Positions 21,189-33,236 of a stretch of DNA of 64,000 nt are shown piece after piece. Location: the NCBI GenBank assembly GCA_009801085.1, contig VNWV01000003.1:1798001-1862000 (forward strand), in the 5' to 3' direction. Under the pieces are notes generated by a model. That model was given only the letters and a program-made list of their open reading frames with translations. It had not been told where the DNA came from and searched no databases. Every line of letters begins with the position of its first letter. The stretch's first letter is position 1. Origin of the DNA: Lasiodiplodia sp. COLG20. Taxonomy: Eukaryota > Ascomycota > Dothideomycetes > Botryosphaeriales > Botryosphaeriaceae. The position numbers were made by a program, and so were the translations under genes.

Positions 21189-22442
21189 TCAGACAAGGAA
21201 TGTCCAAAAGCTTGGGTAGACAAATTCATCCTCGAAAATGCGGCGAACTTGCTCCAAGATGAACTTCTCGACCTTGCCAACGTTCTTCAGTACCTGCTTC
21301 CCTTGCTCTTTTTGGCCTATCTCGCTCTCCACTTTGATCTCCTCGAGAAGGCCGCCGGGAGCCGCCCGGCGCAAGTTTTGATTGGTTGTCGCAGGATCGT
21401 CAGCCGGGCTGTCCTGCTTTGGCTCTGCACCAATCAGGGCCTCTGCATCCTCTGGAGATAAGAAGCAAAAGTGCGCTCGCCTCTTGATGTAAGCCAGGAT
21501 CGCGACCCCGTCAAACGTCAGGCCGGTAACGGTGAGCTTGAGTGGTATCCCGACAAAGCTTGGCATGGGGTAGTCAAGCAGGATTTCCGCAGTGAGCACC
21601 ATTTTGACGTCTCCTGAGTAACGTACATGCGCAACGACCTGTAGATCTTCGGGACTAGCCTCTTGCAGGCGCGGAGTCGGTGACGGCTCGTCGCCGTCAC
21701 TGTCGCGCCGCTGCTTTGGGTATTCGTTGGCGTCCGAGCCGGACCCGCGTTCGTGCTGACTTTGCGGGCGCGAATCCAGATCCGCGGTGGACGGCGTGTT
21801 GGAGCTAATTGATGCTGAGTGGTCGCGCGGTGTATGCGGTCTGTCCGCATGATTGTAGTCATGCCATCCGTTCTGAAACTGTGCGCCGGCAACGGCGGCG
21901 AAGGGGGTAGTAGTACCTGAGAGACCGGCGCCGAGAGGGAGATGGAAGTAGCTCATGTTCGAAGTACCACCCGGGATGCCAGGTGTGGGCTCCCGGGAGA
22001 GGGAGTTGCCCAGTTGCTCGCCGAGGGCCAGTCCAGTGCGCAGCCCCGTGAGCCGCGGATCCATTGGCGGCGGGCGCGCATGGTTCCATCGCGGCTCGTC
22101 CTGGGGCCTCTCGTCTCTCGGGCGCTGCTTGCGCTCCCGCGACGCCTTCGCAGCGTCGCCGTCCGGCGCGCCGGTCACGGGTGCGCCGGTGGTGTCATTG
22201 TCGGGCGCGTCGTCGTCGTCTTCGTCCTCCTCGTAGAAGTCGGGCAACGGGTCGCATACGTCCTTTATTTCGATCTCGGGCGCAACGCTGCCGAAGTCGA
22301 ACGAGTGGACCTTTACGGAGCGGATGAAGCGTGGCAGAGTGACCTGCTGGAAGCGGTCGTGGATGAAGCTGCGTACCGCCTCGGCAGAGGCCTGGCCGTC
22401 GGGGCCGCCGACAAGCGTGTCCCAATGGATGTCGATCGACAT
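21189..22442 (-). CDS. MDM12: ERMES subunit Mdm12
   Basis: Cytosolic SMP-domain component of the ER-mitochondria encounter structure, which tethers the two membranes and moves phospholipids. Single exon, 417 residues. The N-terminus [16 protein letters not shown] is diagnostic for Mdm12, and the SMP domain begins there ([47 protein letters not shown]). A long Ser/Pro/Asp-rich low-complexity insert runs from about residue 78 to 260, a common feature of filamentous fungal Mdm12. The domain resumes with [20 protein letters not shown] and [20 protein letters not shown] and ends with [20 protein letters not shown]. The reading frame is open further upstream, but the ATG at 22442 is the conserved start. 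Confidence 0.93.
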   Translation of the reverse strand: MSIDIHWDTLVGGPDGQASAEAVRSFIHDRFQQVTLPRFIRSVKVHSFDFGSVAPEIEIKDVCDPLPDFYEEDEDDDDAPDNDTTGAPVTGAPDGDAAKASRERKQRPRDERPQDEPRWNHARPPPMDPRLTGLRTGLALGEQLGNSLSREPTPGIPGGTSNMSYFHLPLGAGLSGTTTPFAAVAGAQFQNGWHDYNHADRPHTPRDHSASISSNTPSTADLDSRPQSQHERGSGSDANEYPKQRRDSDGDEPSPTPRLQEASPEDLQVVAHVRYSGDVKMVLTAEILLDYPMPSFVGIPLKLTVTGLTFDGVAILAYIKRRAHFCFLSPEDAEALIGAEPKQDSPADDPATTNQNLRRAAPGGLLEEIKVESEIGQKEQGKQVLKNVGKVEKFILEQVRRIFEDEFVYPSFWTFLV

Positions 22443-24322
22443 GTGTGCAATTCTGGCGAGACGGCGTGCAGGGTGACTTTTGGCGGGCAGTCGTCGACAG
22501 CCGGCAAGAGCGCGCGGCTCGCTTGGCCATGACGATTCTTGGCGTTTTTGGTGGCCGAGCGCCCTCCCCAGCGCCCTCCCTGCACCTAGAACTCCACTGC
22601 CTGTGCGCCCCGGCCATGCCCTCCCACCAGAGCCACCTGCAAATTGACCCCGCCGTGCGGAGCTTGCACGCAGGCAGCGGCGGCAGGCAGCAATGCGGAG
22701 ACTGATGGGGAAGTGGATGGCATACTTTTGTGGGTAGCGCGCTGGCAAATCTAACTTGATATGAGGTAAACAGGCGGCCTCTCCAACTGCGCCGCGCACG
22801 CGAGTCCCGCGGGTAAAACGGCGGGTGCGCCCCGCACGCCCGTGGCGGCTTTGCTTCTCGGAGGGCTCGACGCTGCGCAGCAGGCGCTGATGTCAGGCTT
22901 GCCCTTTCCGGCCGTCGCGCTCGACGTGTGCTGTGGAGTGATCGACGATCTGACAGTCGGCCGCTGGACTGCTCGACGTCCACAGGTGACCAAGGTGCGA
23001 CGCGGCCGGCCATGCGACCTCGCCGGCGAGCGGGCAGATAGGCGGCGGGCGGGCGGTTGGGGCAGCTCGGGGATCGGTATGGATACGGAAGAGCCTCTGC
23101 GGGCGAGCAGCTCGCCGTTTGAGCGTCAGCTGTGGCGTATTTGCGGCCCGGCCCTCTACTGTTGGCTCGGATGATCTCCGTCACTTCTTCTGGCCGGCCA
23201 GCGCGTCGCTGCCCTCCCCCACTCCATCTGGCCACCGCTGTGCCGCACGGGCACAGCGTGTGAGTGGCGTGCTCTGCAAGCTTTATCCCGCACATCCTCT
23301 CTCTGGCCTCTTGCGGCACGCGTCTGAGTTTGTATGCCTGCCGCCGTTGGGCAGCAATCCGCCCGGGTCACAAAATTAGCCAGCGCCATACGTACAATAA
23401 TCTCGCCGTCATTTCGCGGCGCGCCGAAGGGGTCAAGGGCTGGCTGCCGCCGTCTCTGTCACGTACTGCCTCCCAGGCCGAGAGCGCGCCAACCAGGGCC
23501 CTTCTCAAGGGTTGCCCTGCGGGGATTCCTCCGGCTAAACAGCCGTAAGCGATTGGCGAGGGTTTGCAGTATCTCGGCCGTTGATGATCAATCGGAGATA
23601 ATTTGCATTTTCTTCACTTCCAACGGTTTTCCCGTACGACGTGAGCTGTGACATGGCTGATGGACAGCCCATGGCGCATTAGCATGCCACCGAGCACAAG
23701 CGTGCCGCAATCTCCATCAGACGGTCTTGGAAGCTTGATTGATGGCCGGTACTCTATCCCTCGCCGCGTGTCCGCTGTGCCGCCTGCTGCCCGGCCGAAA
23801 CGAGAGAAGCGTAGCTGCGAGAAAATCATCCTGCGCCTTGTATTTTGTTTTTCTCCATCCAAGAAGGTACCAGTACAGCCCGGGCGCGGGTGCGACGAGA
23901 CATTACAATTTTCCAAGACTGCAAAGAGGAAGATCCAAATAAAAACAAACGAACGCCAGCCCTGCTGAACGCCAGCTTCGTGGCCGTCGAGCGACGGCCT
24001 CCCATGCCATTGGAACGCCTGCACTTTTGTCTCCGTGACGCCATCATATGCTCATGTCGTGCCAGTAAAAGCTCAGGCCGGCGAGGCCAGCGAGGGGAGG
24101 TTACCCGGGGAGTCGTGGTGATACTAAAGGTGGGGAGGGGGGGATCGAGGAACGGCCCGCGTTTCTGCTTTCTATAACCGCATACGTAGTGGGGATGGTG
24201 GTGCTGCTGCCGGGCGTCGAGAGGCGGGCACCCGGGCGGAGCTCGTAGCGCACGCTGCAGAGGGAGGTTAGAGAGCGTGGAGGAGGAGGAGGGAGCGCGC
24301 GCGGCGCGGACGGGCGTACCTG
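22443..24322. other. GC-rich gene-poor region
   Basis: Long overlapping frames occur on both strands, as expected from high GC, but none has a recognisable domain or consistent splice structure. Palindromic GGCCGGCC-type blocks occur near 23004 and 23192. It presumably includes the Mdm12 promoter. Confidence 0.45.
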
Positions 24323-24469
24323 TCATCCGTCGCAACGATCGCACTTCTCGTCGTGTTTGACGACCTTTTGGTTCAGCACGCCGCAGGCCGCGCTTCTCGA
24401 GGTGGCGCATGGGGCCTTCTCGACGACCTGGTGGCCGCAGCTGTAGGCGTGTATTACTTTGGTGCACAT
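24323..24469 (-). CDS. 48-residue Cys/His-rich, probably zinc-binding peptide
   Basis: A very short intact gene, 48 residues, beginning MCTKVIHAYSCGHQVVEKAP. Cysteines are at positions 2, 11, 21, 29, 43 and 46 and histidines at 8, 13 and 39, giving a CGH motif followed by C-x7-C and a terminal CxxC. I recognise the pattern (CGH...APC...CG.LN...HDEKCD.C) from small uncharacterised ascomycete proteins, but this is recall, not a search. The start at 24469 directly precedes the conserved region. The frame is open upstream through GC-rich alanine/proline-rich sequence that looks non-coding. It sits isolated in a gene-poor GC-rich region. A structural zinc knuckle is the likeliest reading; no function is known. 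Confidence 0.55.
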   Translation of the reverse strand: MCTKVIHAYSCGHQVVEKAPCATSRSAACGVLNQKVVKHDEKCDRCDG

Positions 24470-26937
24470 GGTAATCGGCCGGGCGGCGGCGGCGGCGGCG
24501 GCGAGTGGGTGTGGTGGGGGAGCTTGGAGCTCTTTTGGGGATGCGGGCTGGGGCGCGGAAATAGTCGCGCGCAGGAATGGCTCGCAGAAATACGAAAACA
24601 GGACGACGCGTGGCGGGCAATTGCTGCGGCGAGGGCGAGGGCGGGGACGAGTCTGGAGGGGGAATTGAGGAGGATTGACAGTGACCTTGCTTGGGCACAA
24701 TTTCGGCTTCGAGGGAGGCACGGCGAAGGGGAAGCGCGGGCTGGTGGAGGAGCGGCGGGTCTTATAGAGGCATATTGAGGCAAGCCCGGCAGTATGGGAC
24801 TTCGTGGGAAGTTAATAAAATACCGTTTGCAACATCGAGTGCGACAGCGCCGGCGGTCGTGTACAAGCCGTTGGAACAACGCGGGAAGGCAAGGAATTCA
24901 TGTACGAGCGTTGGCCTCGCTGACAGGGAACGGCCGGGGCCAGGGTGATGCTGCTATCCAAGCTCCATGGTGATTAGCACGGGCGGGCAGGCCAATAATC
25001 ATGCCGGCCGCTGCTAGCGGCAGGTGGTCGAGGAGCACCCAGGCGACCGATCATGGCGCAGAGAATGGGCCGGTACATGCCTACGTACAGGACGCATCGC
25101 TGCCGGCCGCTGAATCCAGCAGTGCCGCCCGCGCTGTCTTGGGAGCAGCGCAGCTGCGCTGCCCGCATGCCCCGGGCCCACTGCTCTCAACAGCGTGCCG
25201 GGCCAAGCCCTGGCGATCACTGCCGGCCGCACACCGCACTGTATCAGCCTTGTGCGTGGATCGCCGTTTGTGTGTTTAAGCTGCAGTCAGGCCATTTCAT
25301 TAGCACCCGCGCATTTGCCTTTGTGCGAACGGAGCCCGCCTGATTTGTATTCGCCCGAGCATTCCTCGCACATGGCACCCTTGCGCTGGCAAGTCTCGCG
25401 CGGGCGCGGTGCAGCCGCGGAAGGCCGGAGCGGTGGGACACCACGCAAGGAGCCGGCCCTTACATGGTCAGCCCGTTGCTCGCGGTGGAGCAAATCTTAC
25501 GTTTGTGCCCGCCAGCCTTACATGTGATGTGGTTCCTGCCTGCTGCCAGGCGGTGCCACAGGGAGAGGCGCGGCCCTTGTTGGGGCAGCAAATGGCTTGC
25601 ATAAGGCCTGCTAAACGCAGCCTGTCGGCCCGGGGCAGATCACTTCCGCGGCGTGGCCATCAGCGACACGCCGCCCTCGCCGCCCAGCGCGATATCGGCG
25701 TCTTGTCGAGCGCGGCGCCTGTATGTCACCTCGCGCGCGCGCAGCAGCAGCGGCACCAGCAGCTTCCCTCTGCACTTTCCCTCCTCCTCGCCCGCCAGAC
25801 GCCCGCCGCCATGCCGCCGTGCGGCGTCCCAGCTGCGCTCCCGCCGTAGCCAGCCCTCCCGCCGGACAGTCCCTGGAAGCAGCACCCAACCGCCGCCCGC
25901 GGATTCTGCACCGTCGCCTGCAACACCCAAGGGCCGCCCGCCACTGCCCTCGCGCTCAGAGGCATGCACCCTTGGCTTTGGGCTGCGCAGCCCGCCCTCC
26001 TCGGCTACCCTCGGCCCCCCGGCACTGGACGATCGCGAAGAGGCAGAGTTGAATGGGCCATGGTGAAGACGACGTGTCAGCGCGCGCTGCGAAGGTGCTC
26101 TGTAGGCGCAGCTCCAACGAGTTAGGCGCCTCGGAGCTATGCGGGGGAAGCTCGACGCAAGGAGACGGTCCGGGGCTCTAGCGCGGGGTAGCCCGACTAC
26201 CTTGATGCCCTGAGAGCTGGCGACGAACACCTCAGCTTCACGCTCGGCCCAGAACGGCAATGGGGAGTGCGTGTCCGCAGCCGTTCCCTCTGCGACACGC
26301 GCGCTGTCGATGCGCTGCGCTGCGCTGCACCCGCCAGACCTCACCGCCACCTTATCTGGACGAGCGCGCCATCAACCTCGGATGCGCGACTGCGAAAGTC
26401 TTGGCCCTTATTCGTGCTCGTGAAGGCCCACCCCCAAACGAGTGACGTCTCGCCGGAAGCCTCCACGCCCCTCCGGCCCTTCTTCGTGCGCCCGCCATGG
26501 ACGAGCGGAGCTGCTGCTTACACACGGCTTATAGGCGTGTGCAAGCCGTTGTTGCCCGGGCGATCTCCAGACGTCCCAAGCTATAGACGCCACCTCGGAT
26601 ACCATCGTCGCCGTACTTAACAAGCAGGGCCACCCACCCCTCTGCACCTTCCACTGCTCGCCTGAACCCACTGTGCTCCTACTGCTTGCGCTGCACCAGC
26701 AAGATAAGCCCCGCGACCCACACTCCAGCTGGTCCCCTGAAACGCCAGGTCTCGCACACGTGCTCCCTTTGTCCGGCCGATCAGCGCCCCCAGCTGTGTT
26801 ACCTCGCAGGACTTAAATTCAGCTCTGTCTCTGCCCTTCCCCTCAGCTTGTCAGCTTCAACTTCTCCTCGCTCTTCCAACCAACCCAGCTTTTTCCCCGT
26901 GCTCGCAGCCTTCGTTTTCGCCTCAAAGCAATCCGCC
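24470..26937. other. GC-rich region without recognised genes
   Basis: About 2.5 kb. It includes a (GGC)7 run at 24482-24503, repeated GCCGGCCGC blocks (around 25003, 25102, 25221), and a possible zinc-finger-like mini-frame at 25287-25373 (minus). Long frames at 25640-26350 (minus) and 25653-26066 (plus) mirror each other and look like GC artefacts. The 3' end must contain the promoter and leader of the 26938 gene. Confidence 0.45.
24482..24503. repeat. (GGC)n microsatellite
   Basis: About seven GGC units, immediately upstream of the minus-strand start at 24469, so it would lie in the 5' leader of the small Cys/His-rich gene. Confidence 0.8.
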
Positions 26938-27255
26938 ATGGCCTCTAACATGAACCAACTGCTTTCGGCTCGCCGTCCTTCGAACTTCCTGGTGCTCGCG
27001 CCCACTGCCTCCGCCAACTACCCCGCCTCGCCCCAAGCACTCACGCCCACGACATCCACCTCCAAGGAGCCCGTCTCGCCGACCGAGGACCTTGATTCCC
27101 CGGTCGTCAAGCCGACGGAGATCGATGCCACGCCCAAGGAGCGCCGGTCCGACAGCGTCAGCAGCACCGGCTCTGCGCGCTTCAAGTTCCTGAAGCTGGG
27201 CCCTGTCCACTTCGGAAAGGGCGATGGTCAGACCGACTTCGCCGAGGCTGAATGA
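26938..27255 (+). CDS. Small conserved fungal protein with FLKLGPVHFG motif
   Basis: Intact single-exon frame of 105 residues starting at an ATG in GCCATGG. The first 80 residues are low-complexity, rich in Ser, Thr, Pro and Ala, with several SP/TP sites (SPQALTPT, EPVSPTEDLDSP) that could be phosphorylated. The C-terminus carries a compact motif, SARFKFLKLGPVHFGKGDGQ, then an acidic end. I recall similar FLKLGPVH(W/F/Y)G endings in uncharacterised small ascomycete proteins; no function is known to me. The leader just upstream (26830-26937) is CT-rich, typical of fungal transcription start regions. The protein is probably soluble, since there is no signal peptide or hydrophobic segment. Confidence 0.6.
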   Translation: MASNMNQLLSARRPSNFLVLAPTASANYPASPQALTPTTSTSKEPVSPTEDLDSPVVKPTEIDATPKERRSDSVSSTGSARFKFLKLGPVHFGKGDGQTDFAEAE

Positions 27256-30200
27256 GCGCCCCTTCACGGTGCATCGCCAACGACGCTTCACTCGGCAACT
27301 CCGAGTGCAATACCCACGGTCGGGCCTGGATGACTTCTGCTATCGGTGCACCAGCTATTCCAGATTGAACTTCCTACTCGTGACTTGGATTACGGTGTTC
27401 GGATATCGGCTATTACTGTGCTCGTGCTTTGCGGGATGGACCCCGCGCGAATTGTTGCTCCTGGCAATTGAGTTAGTATGCTAGCGGATACATGATTGTG
27501 GAGGACACATCAGTCAAGGACCCCGGAAATCAGAGTGTCACGATTTTATGATATTGGCAATAGAGTTATTCTTCACACATGCATTCCGGTGCTCGTCGAT
27601 AATTCTCGAATTATGGGCTTGACGTCATGCCGCTTGCTCAGTCCCGCTGTCCAAGTATTAAGCTTCTATACATGCTCCAGTTATTGTGGAGAACGGACCT
27701 GTCGGTGTGACTGGAGCCCAATAGGAGTTTCATCGGCAGCGTTGCCAACCAATCAAATATGCCGTCAATGCTGCAGTCTAGTCCACCAGCCGATCGCGTG
27801 AAAAGATCCAATGGCGAAATCCATTTTCCTGATGATTCCGATAGAGTTTCTGAATTTTGGATCCATGTTTCCGGCGAGAATGTTCAGCGTCCAGGCTCAA
27901 CTTCCTGAGCGAAGAGGCGCGCTGATTCGTAATTTGAGGTCACGAGCGTTTGGCACGGGCAATGATGCACGCGAAAAGGGGCCTGGCGTCCAATAGCTCG
28001 CGCGGCATGCAGTGTGCTCTACGGTCTCCGGAAGCATGTCCGTAGTGTACACGCTCGCTTCAGAAGGGCTTGAAACTCGGGGGAAGCTGATGAATAGCTG
28101 GAGAGCTTTATTGGGGACCGCGTGTAGCGCGTCTAGGCGCAGAGCGACTACTTCCTCATCAAGTTAGAAGACGTGTGATCCCCCGCGTACGTACACTAAG
28201 GAATCGCTAGTCCGCCGGAGTCCGAAACCCGAAGACCTTCTGTCTTCTTTAGCGCACGAACGTACTTCTTTAACATTCTGAAGAAGCTCCTTGAAACACA
28301 AAATCGCACTTGATGGTGGGTGCGCTCCAACAACCGCATCCGGAATATCCGACGATTCGAGCTTCACCTCAGACCCAGATCAGCAAGCCATCCATCCCAG
28401 CTCTCCGACCTCACGACAAATGAGCTGTCTGTGCATGCTCAGCACAGGTAAACAATACAACTGGCACTTGGCAATGTGACCGCCTCAGTCATTTCAGGAG
28501 AATGAGGCTTGCCTAGGCAGACTGGATGCCCGTAGCCATTATGAGGCGGAAAGGGGGGTATCTTCTTTGGTACCATTCAGTGGAAGGAAATGTGGCAGTA
28601 AAGAGAATGGGCACGCACCCAGTCAGCATGAAGGCTCGCGCAACCCAGAACTGCCATTGCTTGACAATTCTGTAGCATCAAGATGCCCCCGCCTCGGCGG
28701 GGCTAGCGTCAGGGACAGCCGGGATGCAGTCAGTCAGTGTTGTGGAGGAGGAAAAGCAATAATGCAGTGCACAGATCAGAGCAGGAGGACCCAAGCGCCC
28801 TAACGCTTTGTGGTAGGCCTGTTGCCTTGAGCGTTGTACAGTATCTCTCATTTTACCAGTCTTGGCGACAGCTTGATTAACTTTGCTTCTTTCGCGGGAC
28901 GTCGGAAGCATCTTCCCCTGTCGCGATCGCCTCTGTCCTTTTGCAAATCACCATTTCCGGACACAGCTTGCAACAGATGGGAATCAAGCAGATCTCACTC
29001 TCTCCCTCTTTTCTCTCGGCGGTAGGGCTGGGGAGCAAAGCGTCGCAACCTAGCGCACGGCTCCCGCGACCCCAGACCATGCGGCTCATCGTCCGATCTC
29101 ACGTGAAGCATGTTTGGTCCAACTTTGATCGTCCTCGCAACCCCCGGTTCTGCCGGGGTGTTCTCAGCATGCCCTTTGTATCACGGCCTCTTCGATAATT
29201 GCACCAGGCTGGAAGCACCGCGCTATCGACGAAGAAGGGCAATAACACAGCGTCTTGTATTGTACATGTTGCGTGCGGGTCGGGAGGAAGTCGTTTGGCA
29301 CTGTTTCAGAGAATAGAACAGCCAATCGAAGGCGACCGGAGGCGGCTTTTTCGGGCATTCGCTGAGGCCGAATGAAAAACGCCACGGCGGCTGCGGGCCA
29401 AAGGGCAGGTGTAGTTTTGCTCGGGGTCGAGAGGGCGGACTGTGCTCCGCCTGGGGGGTTTCGTGAGCAGGGCTGCGTGTCGTGCAGCATACAGCTCGAG
29501 CGACTGGCGAGCGGGCCGATGTGCCAAGGCTTGGAATAGGCATGCGATGGCGTTGTGAGTTGCACGCTGGAGATGAGAGGGCGGCATGCAGCGTGCCGTC
29601 TCTCGTGCAGTTTTTCTCGTGTGCGAAGGAGGGAGGGCGCTAAGAACCATGTCTGTGGCATGTGTCAACTGGGCAGTCACGTTGAATGGCTGGCGTGGCT
29701 ATCGCGATGGGCTGCATTGTGCGAGGTGACAGGTCAGGACATGCTCGTGATGACAGTCAATCAAAACCAATATGGGACACGGACAGCGTCACAGCAGCCT
29801 TGCGCAGAGACATGGGCTCGCGTTTGACGTCGGGCAGACGCGTCGACGGGAGCTGCGCGGCGAGAAGCTTTGATGCGCCTGCGTCCGAGTAATTAGGTAG
29901 CGAAGCCGATCACCGTCATAGATTCTCTTCACCCCAACCGGCGTCGCACAGCGCAGCCGTTGCTACACGCACCAGCAGTGGCCGAGGGCGTGGCTGCCAG
30001 CAACAGGACCTCGTTTGGCGCGCGGCATCGAGTGGCCTCGGCAAGGCCTGGGGCGCTGACGCGACGACTTCTAAGATGGGCCGCGCTATCGTCAGCCAGG
30101 CTCAACGGCTTCGGCACGCGGCAATCGTGATTTCGAAGCTGCGCGGCCTCGACCGACAAAAGACATGGGATTTGCCAGAATTCGCCATGTATCGATCGGG

Positions 30201-30531
30201 CTGAGGCTGATGTCCCGCGACAACCTGATTCGCCGGCGCCCTCCGATCCAGTCAATCTGACGTCGTCCATACAACACCACATTGCAAAGACCGTGCTTCC
30301 AATTGGACGACCCACCACCTTGCCCGATGCGTTTGCCCTCAGTTGTCGATTGCCGACACGCCCCGCTCGGGCAACCACCTACTATGCGCCGACCTGTGTT
30401 CTTTCCCACATTGCTCAATAACTACGTCATGATTCGCCTGCTCTTTATATCCATCCGCCGCGGTAGACGCTCTCCCAGCGAGCTCTACCGCGCGCCATTG
30501 CCCTGTCATTTACACCCCAATCAACCTAACC
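27256..30531. other. 3.3-kb intergenic region
   Basis: I found no gene, tRNA or repeat. Short frames on both strands lack domains and plausible splice joins. The last few hundred bases are the catalase promoter. Confidence 0.45.
30444..30450 (+). promoter_or_regulatory. TATA-like box of the catalase gene
   Basis: TTTATAT lies about 85 nt before the catalase ATG at 30532, followed by a short leader ending CAACCTAACC. This is motif-level evidence. Confidence 0.4.
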
Positions 30532-32800
30532 ATGGCCTCGAATCTCTTCGCCTCCGGCCTTTCCAAGGTCGCCCACGGCATCGAGGGAAAAAAGGTTGCC
30601 GACCTGGCAACAGACACGAAGAACTACCAGGACTCGAACAACAGAGAAACTTCGGACTGGTTGGTCCAATAATCACCTCACATTGAACACCAACTGACAC
30701 AGCAACAGGGGTGTTAAGAAGACCAACACCGATGACTGGCTGAAAGTTGCTAGCGACGGCAAGACCGGTCCCATGCTGCTCGAGGACCACTTTGCCCGTG
30801 AGAAGATCATGCGTTTCGACCACGAGCGCATTCCTGAACGCGTTGTCCATGCCAGAGGCAGTGCTGCCTTCGGGAAGTTTACCCTCTTCGAGAGTGCTTC
30901 GGACGTCACCAATGCCGCTGTCCTGACCGATACTTCAAGAGAAACCCCTGTCTTTCTGAGATTCTCCACCGTCCTAGGTAGCCGTGGCAGTGCCGACACT
31001 GTTCGCGATGTTCGCGGCTTCGCCGTTAAGTTCTACACCGAGGAGGGCAACTGGGACGTCGTTGGCAACAACATCCCAGTCTTCTTCATTCAAGATGCCA
31101 TCAAGTTCCCCGATGTCATTCACGCTGGGAAGCCCGAGCCTCACAACGAGGTTCCCCAGGCTCAGTCTGCTCACAACAACTTTTGGGATTTCCAGTACCT
31201 GCACACCGAGGCCACTCACATGTTCATGTGGACCCAGTCCGACCGTGCCATTCCCCGTTCCTACCGCATGATGCAGGGGTTTGGTGTCAACACTTACACC
31301 CTGACCAACGACAAGGGTGAGCGGCATTTCGTCAAGTTCCATTTCACTCCCGAGCTTGGTGTCCACTCGTTTGTCTGGGACGAGGCTCTCAAGATTGCCG
31401 GTCAGGACCCTGATTTCCACCGCAAGGACCTCATGGAGGCGATTGATATGGGTGTCTACCCTAAATGGAAGTTCGGCATCCAAGTCATCCCCGAAGCTGA
31501 CGAGGACAAATTCGAGTTTGACATTTTGGATGCCACTAAGATCTGGCCTGAAGAGCTTGTGCCTATTCGTTACATTGGTGAGCTTGAGCTCAACCGCAAC
31601 GTCGATGAGTTCTTCACCCAGACCGAGCAGGTGGCTTTCTGCACCTCCCACGTCGTCCCCGGTATTGGCTTCTCCGACGACCCCTTGCTTCAGGGTCGTA
31701 ACTTCTCCTACTTTGATACCCAGCTCTCCCGTCTCGGTATCAATTGGCAGGAGTTACCCATCAATCGACCCGTCTGTCCCGTTATGAACCAGAACCGCGA
31801 CGGCGCCATGCGTCACGGCATCCACAAGGGAACTGTCAACTACTGGCCGAACAGATACGGAGCCTGCCCTCCTGCCAAGGCTTCGGAGGGAGGCTATGTC
31901 GAGTACCCGGAGAAGCTTATCGGTATCAAGTCGCGTCTGCGGAGCAAGAAGTTCCAAGAGCACTTCAACCAAGCACAGCTGTTCTACAACTCTCTTTCTG
32001 AGCCCGAGAAAACCCATGTTGCAGCGGCTCTGTCCTTTGAGCTCGACCATTGCGATGACTCCGTGGTATACGAGCGTATGAGCCAACGTTTGGCCGAGAT
32101 TGATCTCTCACTGGCACAAACGGTTGCTGAGATGGTTGGCGGCCAAATCCCGCAGGACACACCGCGTCCCAATCACGGCAAGAAGGCCAAGGGTCTTAGC
32201 CAAATGGAGTATCTACCCAAGGAGCCTACCATTGCCTCTCGCCGTGTAGCTATCCTTATTGCCGACGGCTTCGACCCTGCAGCCTATGCCGGTGTTAAGG
32301 CTGCCCTGACGGCGGCGAAAGCCTTCCCGTTCACCATCAGCACCCGCCGCTCTCCCATCTTCGCCGCCGGCGAGGACCGTAAGACTGGGCAGGGTGTCAA
32401 GCCCGACCACCATCTCGAGGGCATGCGCTCTACCATGTTCGACTCTATCTTCATCCCCGGTGGTGCCGACTCCATTGCGACCCTTCGCAAGAGCGGTCGT
32501 GCTTTGCACTGGATCCGCGAGGCCTTCGGCCATCTCAAGGCCATCGGCGCTGTTGGTGAGGGGGCAGCCTTCGTCAAGGACGCCCTCTCCCTACCCGAGG
32601 TCGAAGTCTCCGTGTCCGGGGAAATTCAGAACTCGTACGGCGTTGTCACCGCCGCTAAGGTCACACCTGAGAGCTTCAAGGAGGTGTTCAAGATGGCCAA
32701 GGGTGCGATGGATTTTGTGGATGCCTACTTCTTTGAAATTTCGCAGCACAGGAACTGGGAGCGCGAGTCGAGCGGCCTGAACTCCCAGGTGGCGTATTGA
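30532..32800 (+). CDS. Large-subunit (clade 2) catalase with DJ-1/PfpI-like C-terminal domain
   Basis: Heme catalase that disproportionates H2O2; 739 residues. Exons are 30532-30659 and 30709-32800; the 49-nt intron has a GTTGGT donor, an ACTGACA branch and an ACAG acceptor. The join gives ETSDW/GVKKTNTDDW, the usual catalase N-terminal pattern. The active-site His lies in RFDHERIPERVVHARG (about residues 78-93). The distal Asn and substrate region follow (NNFWDFQYLHTEATHMFMW). The heme-ligand Tyr is in RNFSYFDTQLSRLG (about 377). From about residue 555, RRVAILIADGFDPAAYAGVK starts the flavodoxin-like DJ-1/PfpI domain typical of large-subunit catalases. There is no signal peptide, so it resembles intracellular conidial CatA-type enzymes more than secreted CatB-type ones. 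That comparison is inference. Confidence 0.93.
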
Positions 32801-33236
32801 GGATAATCTAAGTAATGAACCGCTCTCTTCTTGGTACTGGGGTTATGAACGGTTGGTCTCAAGTTGCGAATCAAGGGTTCTCTGTACAACTTTGCATAAT
32901 TTGATAGTATGGTATAATGACTAAAATGACATTCCCACTTCAAAATCGTCAGTCTTCAAATTGCACTGCAAAGAAAAGATTTAACAATATCGCAGAATGG
33001 GATAAGAGTGAATTAGTGGAAGTGAAATGCATCCATCTTCCTTCCCAATATTCACACACGCCTCTGACCATCATCCCCTCAGCTTAAAAGGATATCCGTA
33101 AGACCGTATGACCATCGCAACTATTCCAGGCTCCATCAGAGAAATATGTCAAAAGGAAGTGAAGAGTGTGTCTCAACCCCCTTTGCCATCAACACACATT
33201 CACACACTCCTCTTTCCCCAAGACTCTTTCCCTCAA
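32801..33236. other. Convergent intergenic region, no feature seen
   Basis: Downstream flanks of the catalase and SPRY genes, AT-leaning. No gene or repeat was seen. Confidence 0.5.

Noticed and set aside
22195..23319. 374-codon minus-strand frame upstream of and overlapping Mdm12
   Set aside because: No domain, Arg/Pro-rich, overlaps the conserved Mdm12 start in another frame.
25640..26350. 236-codon minus-strand open frame
   Set aside because: Mirrored by overlapping long frames on the plus strand in very GC-rich DNA, with Arg/Ala/Pro-dominated translation and no domain; best explained as a compositional artefact.
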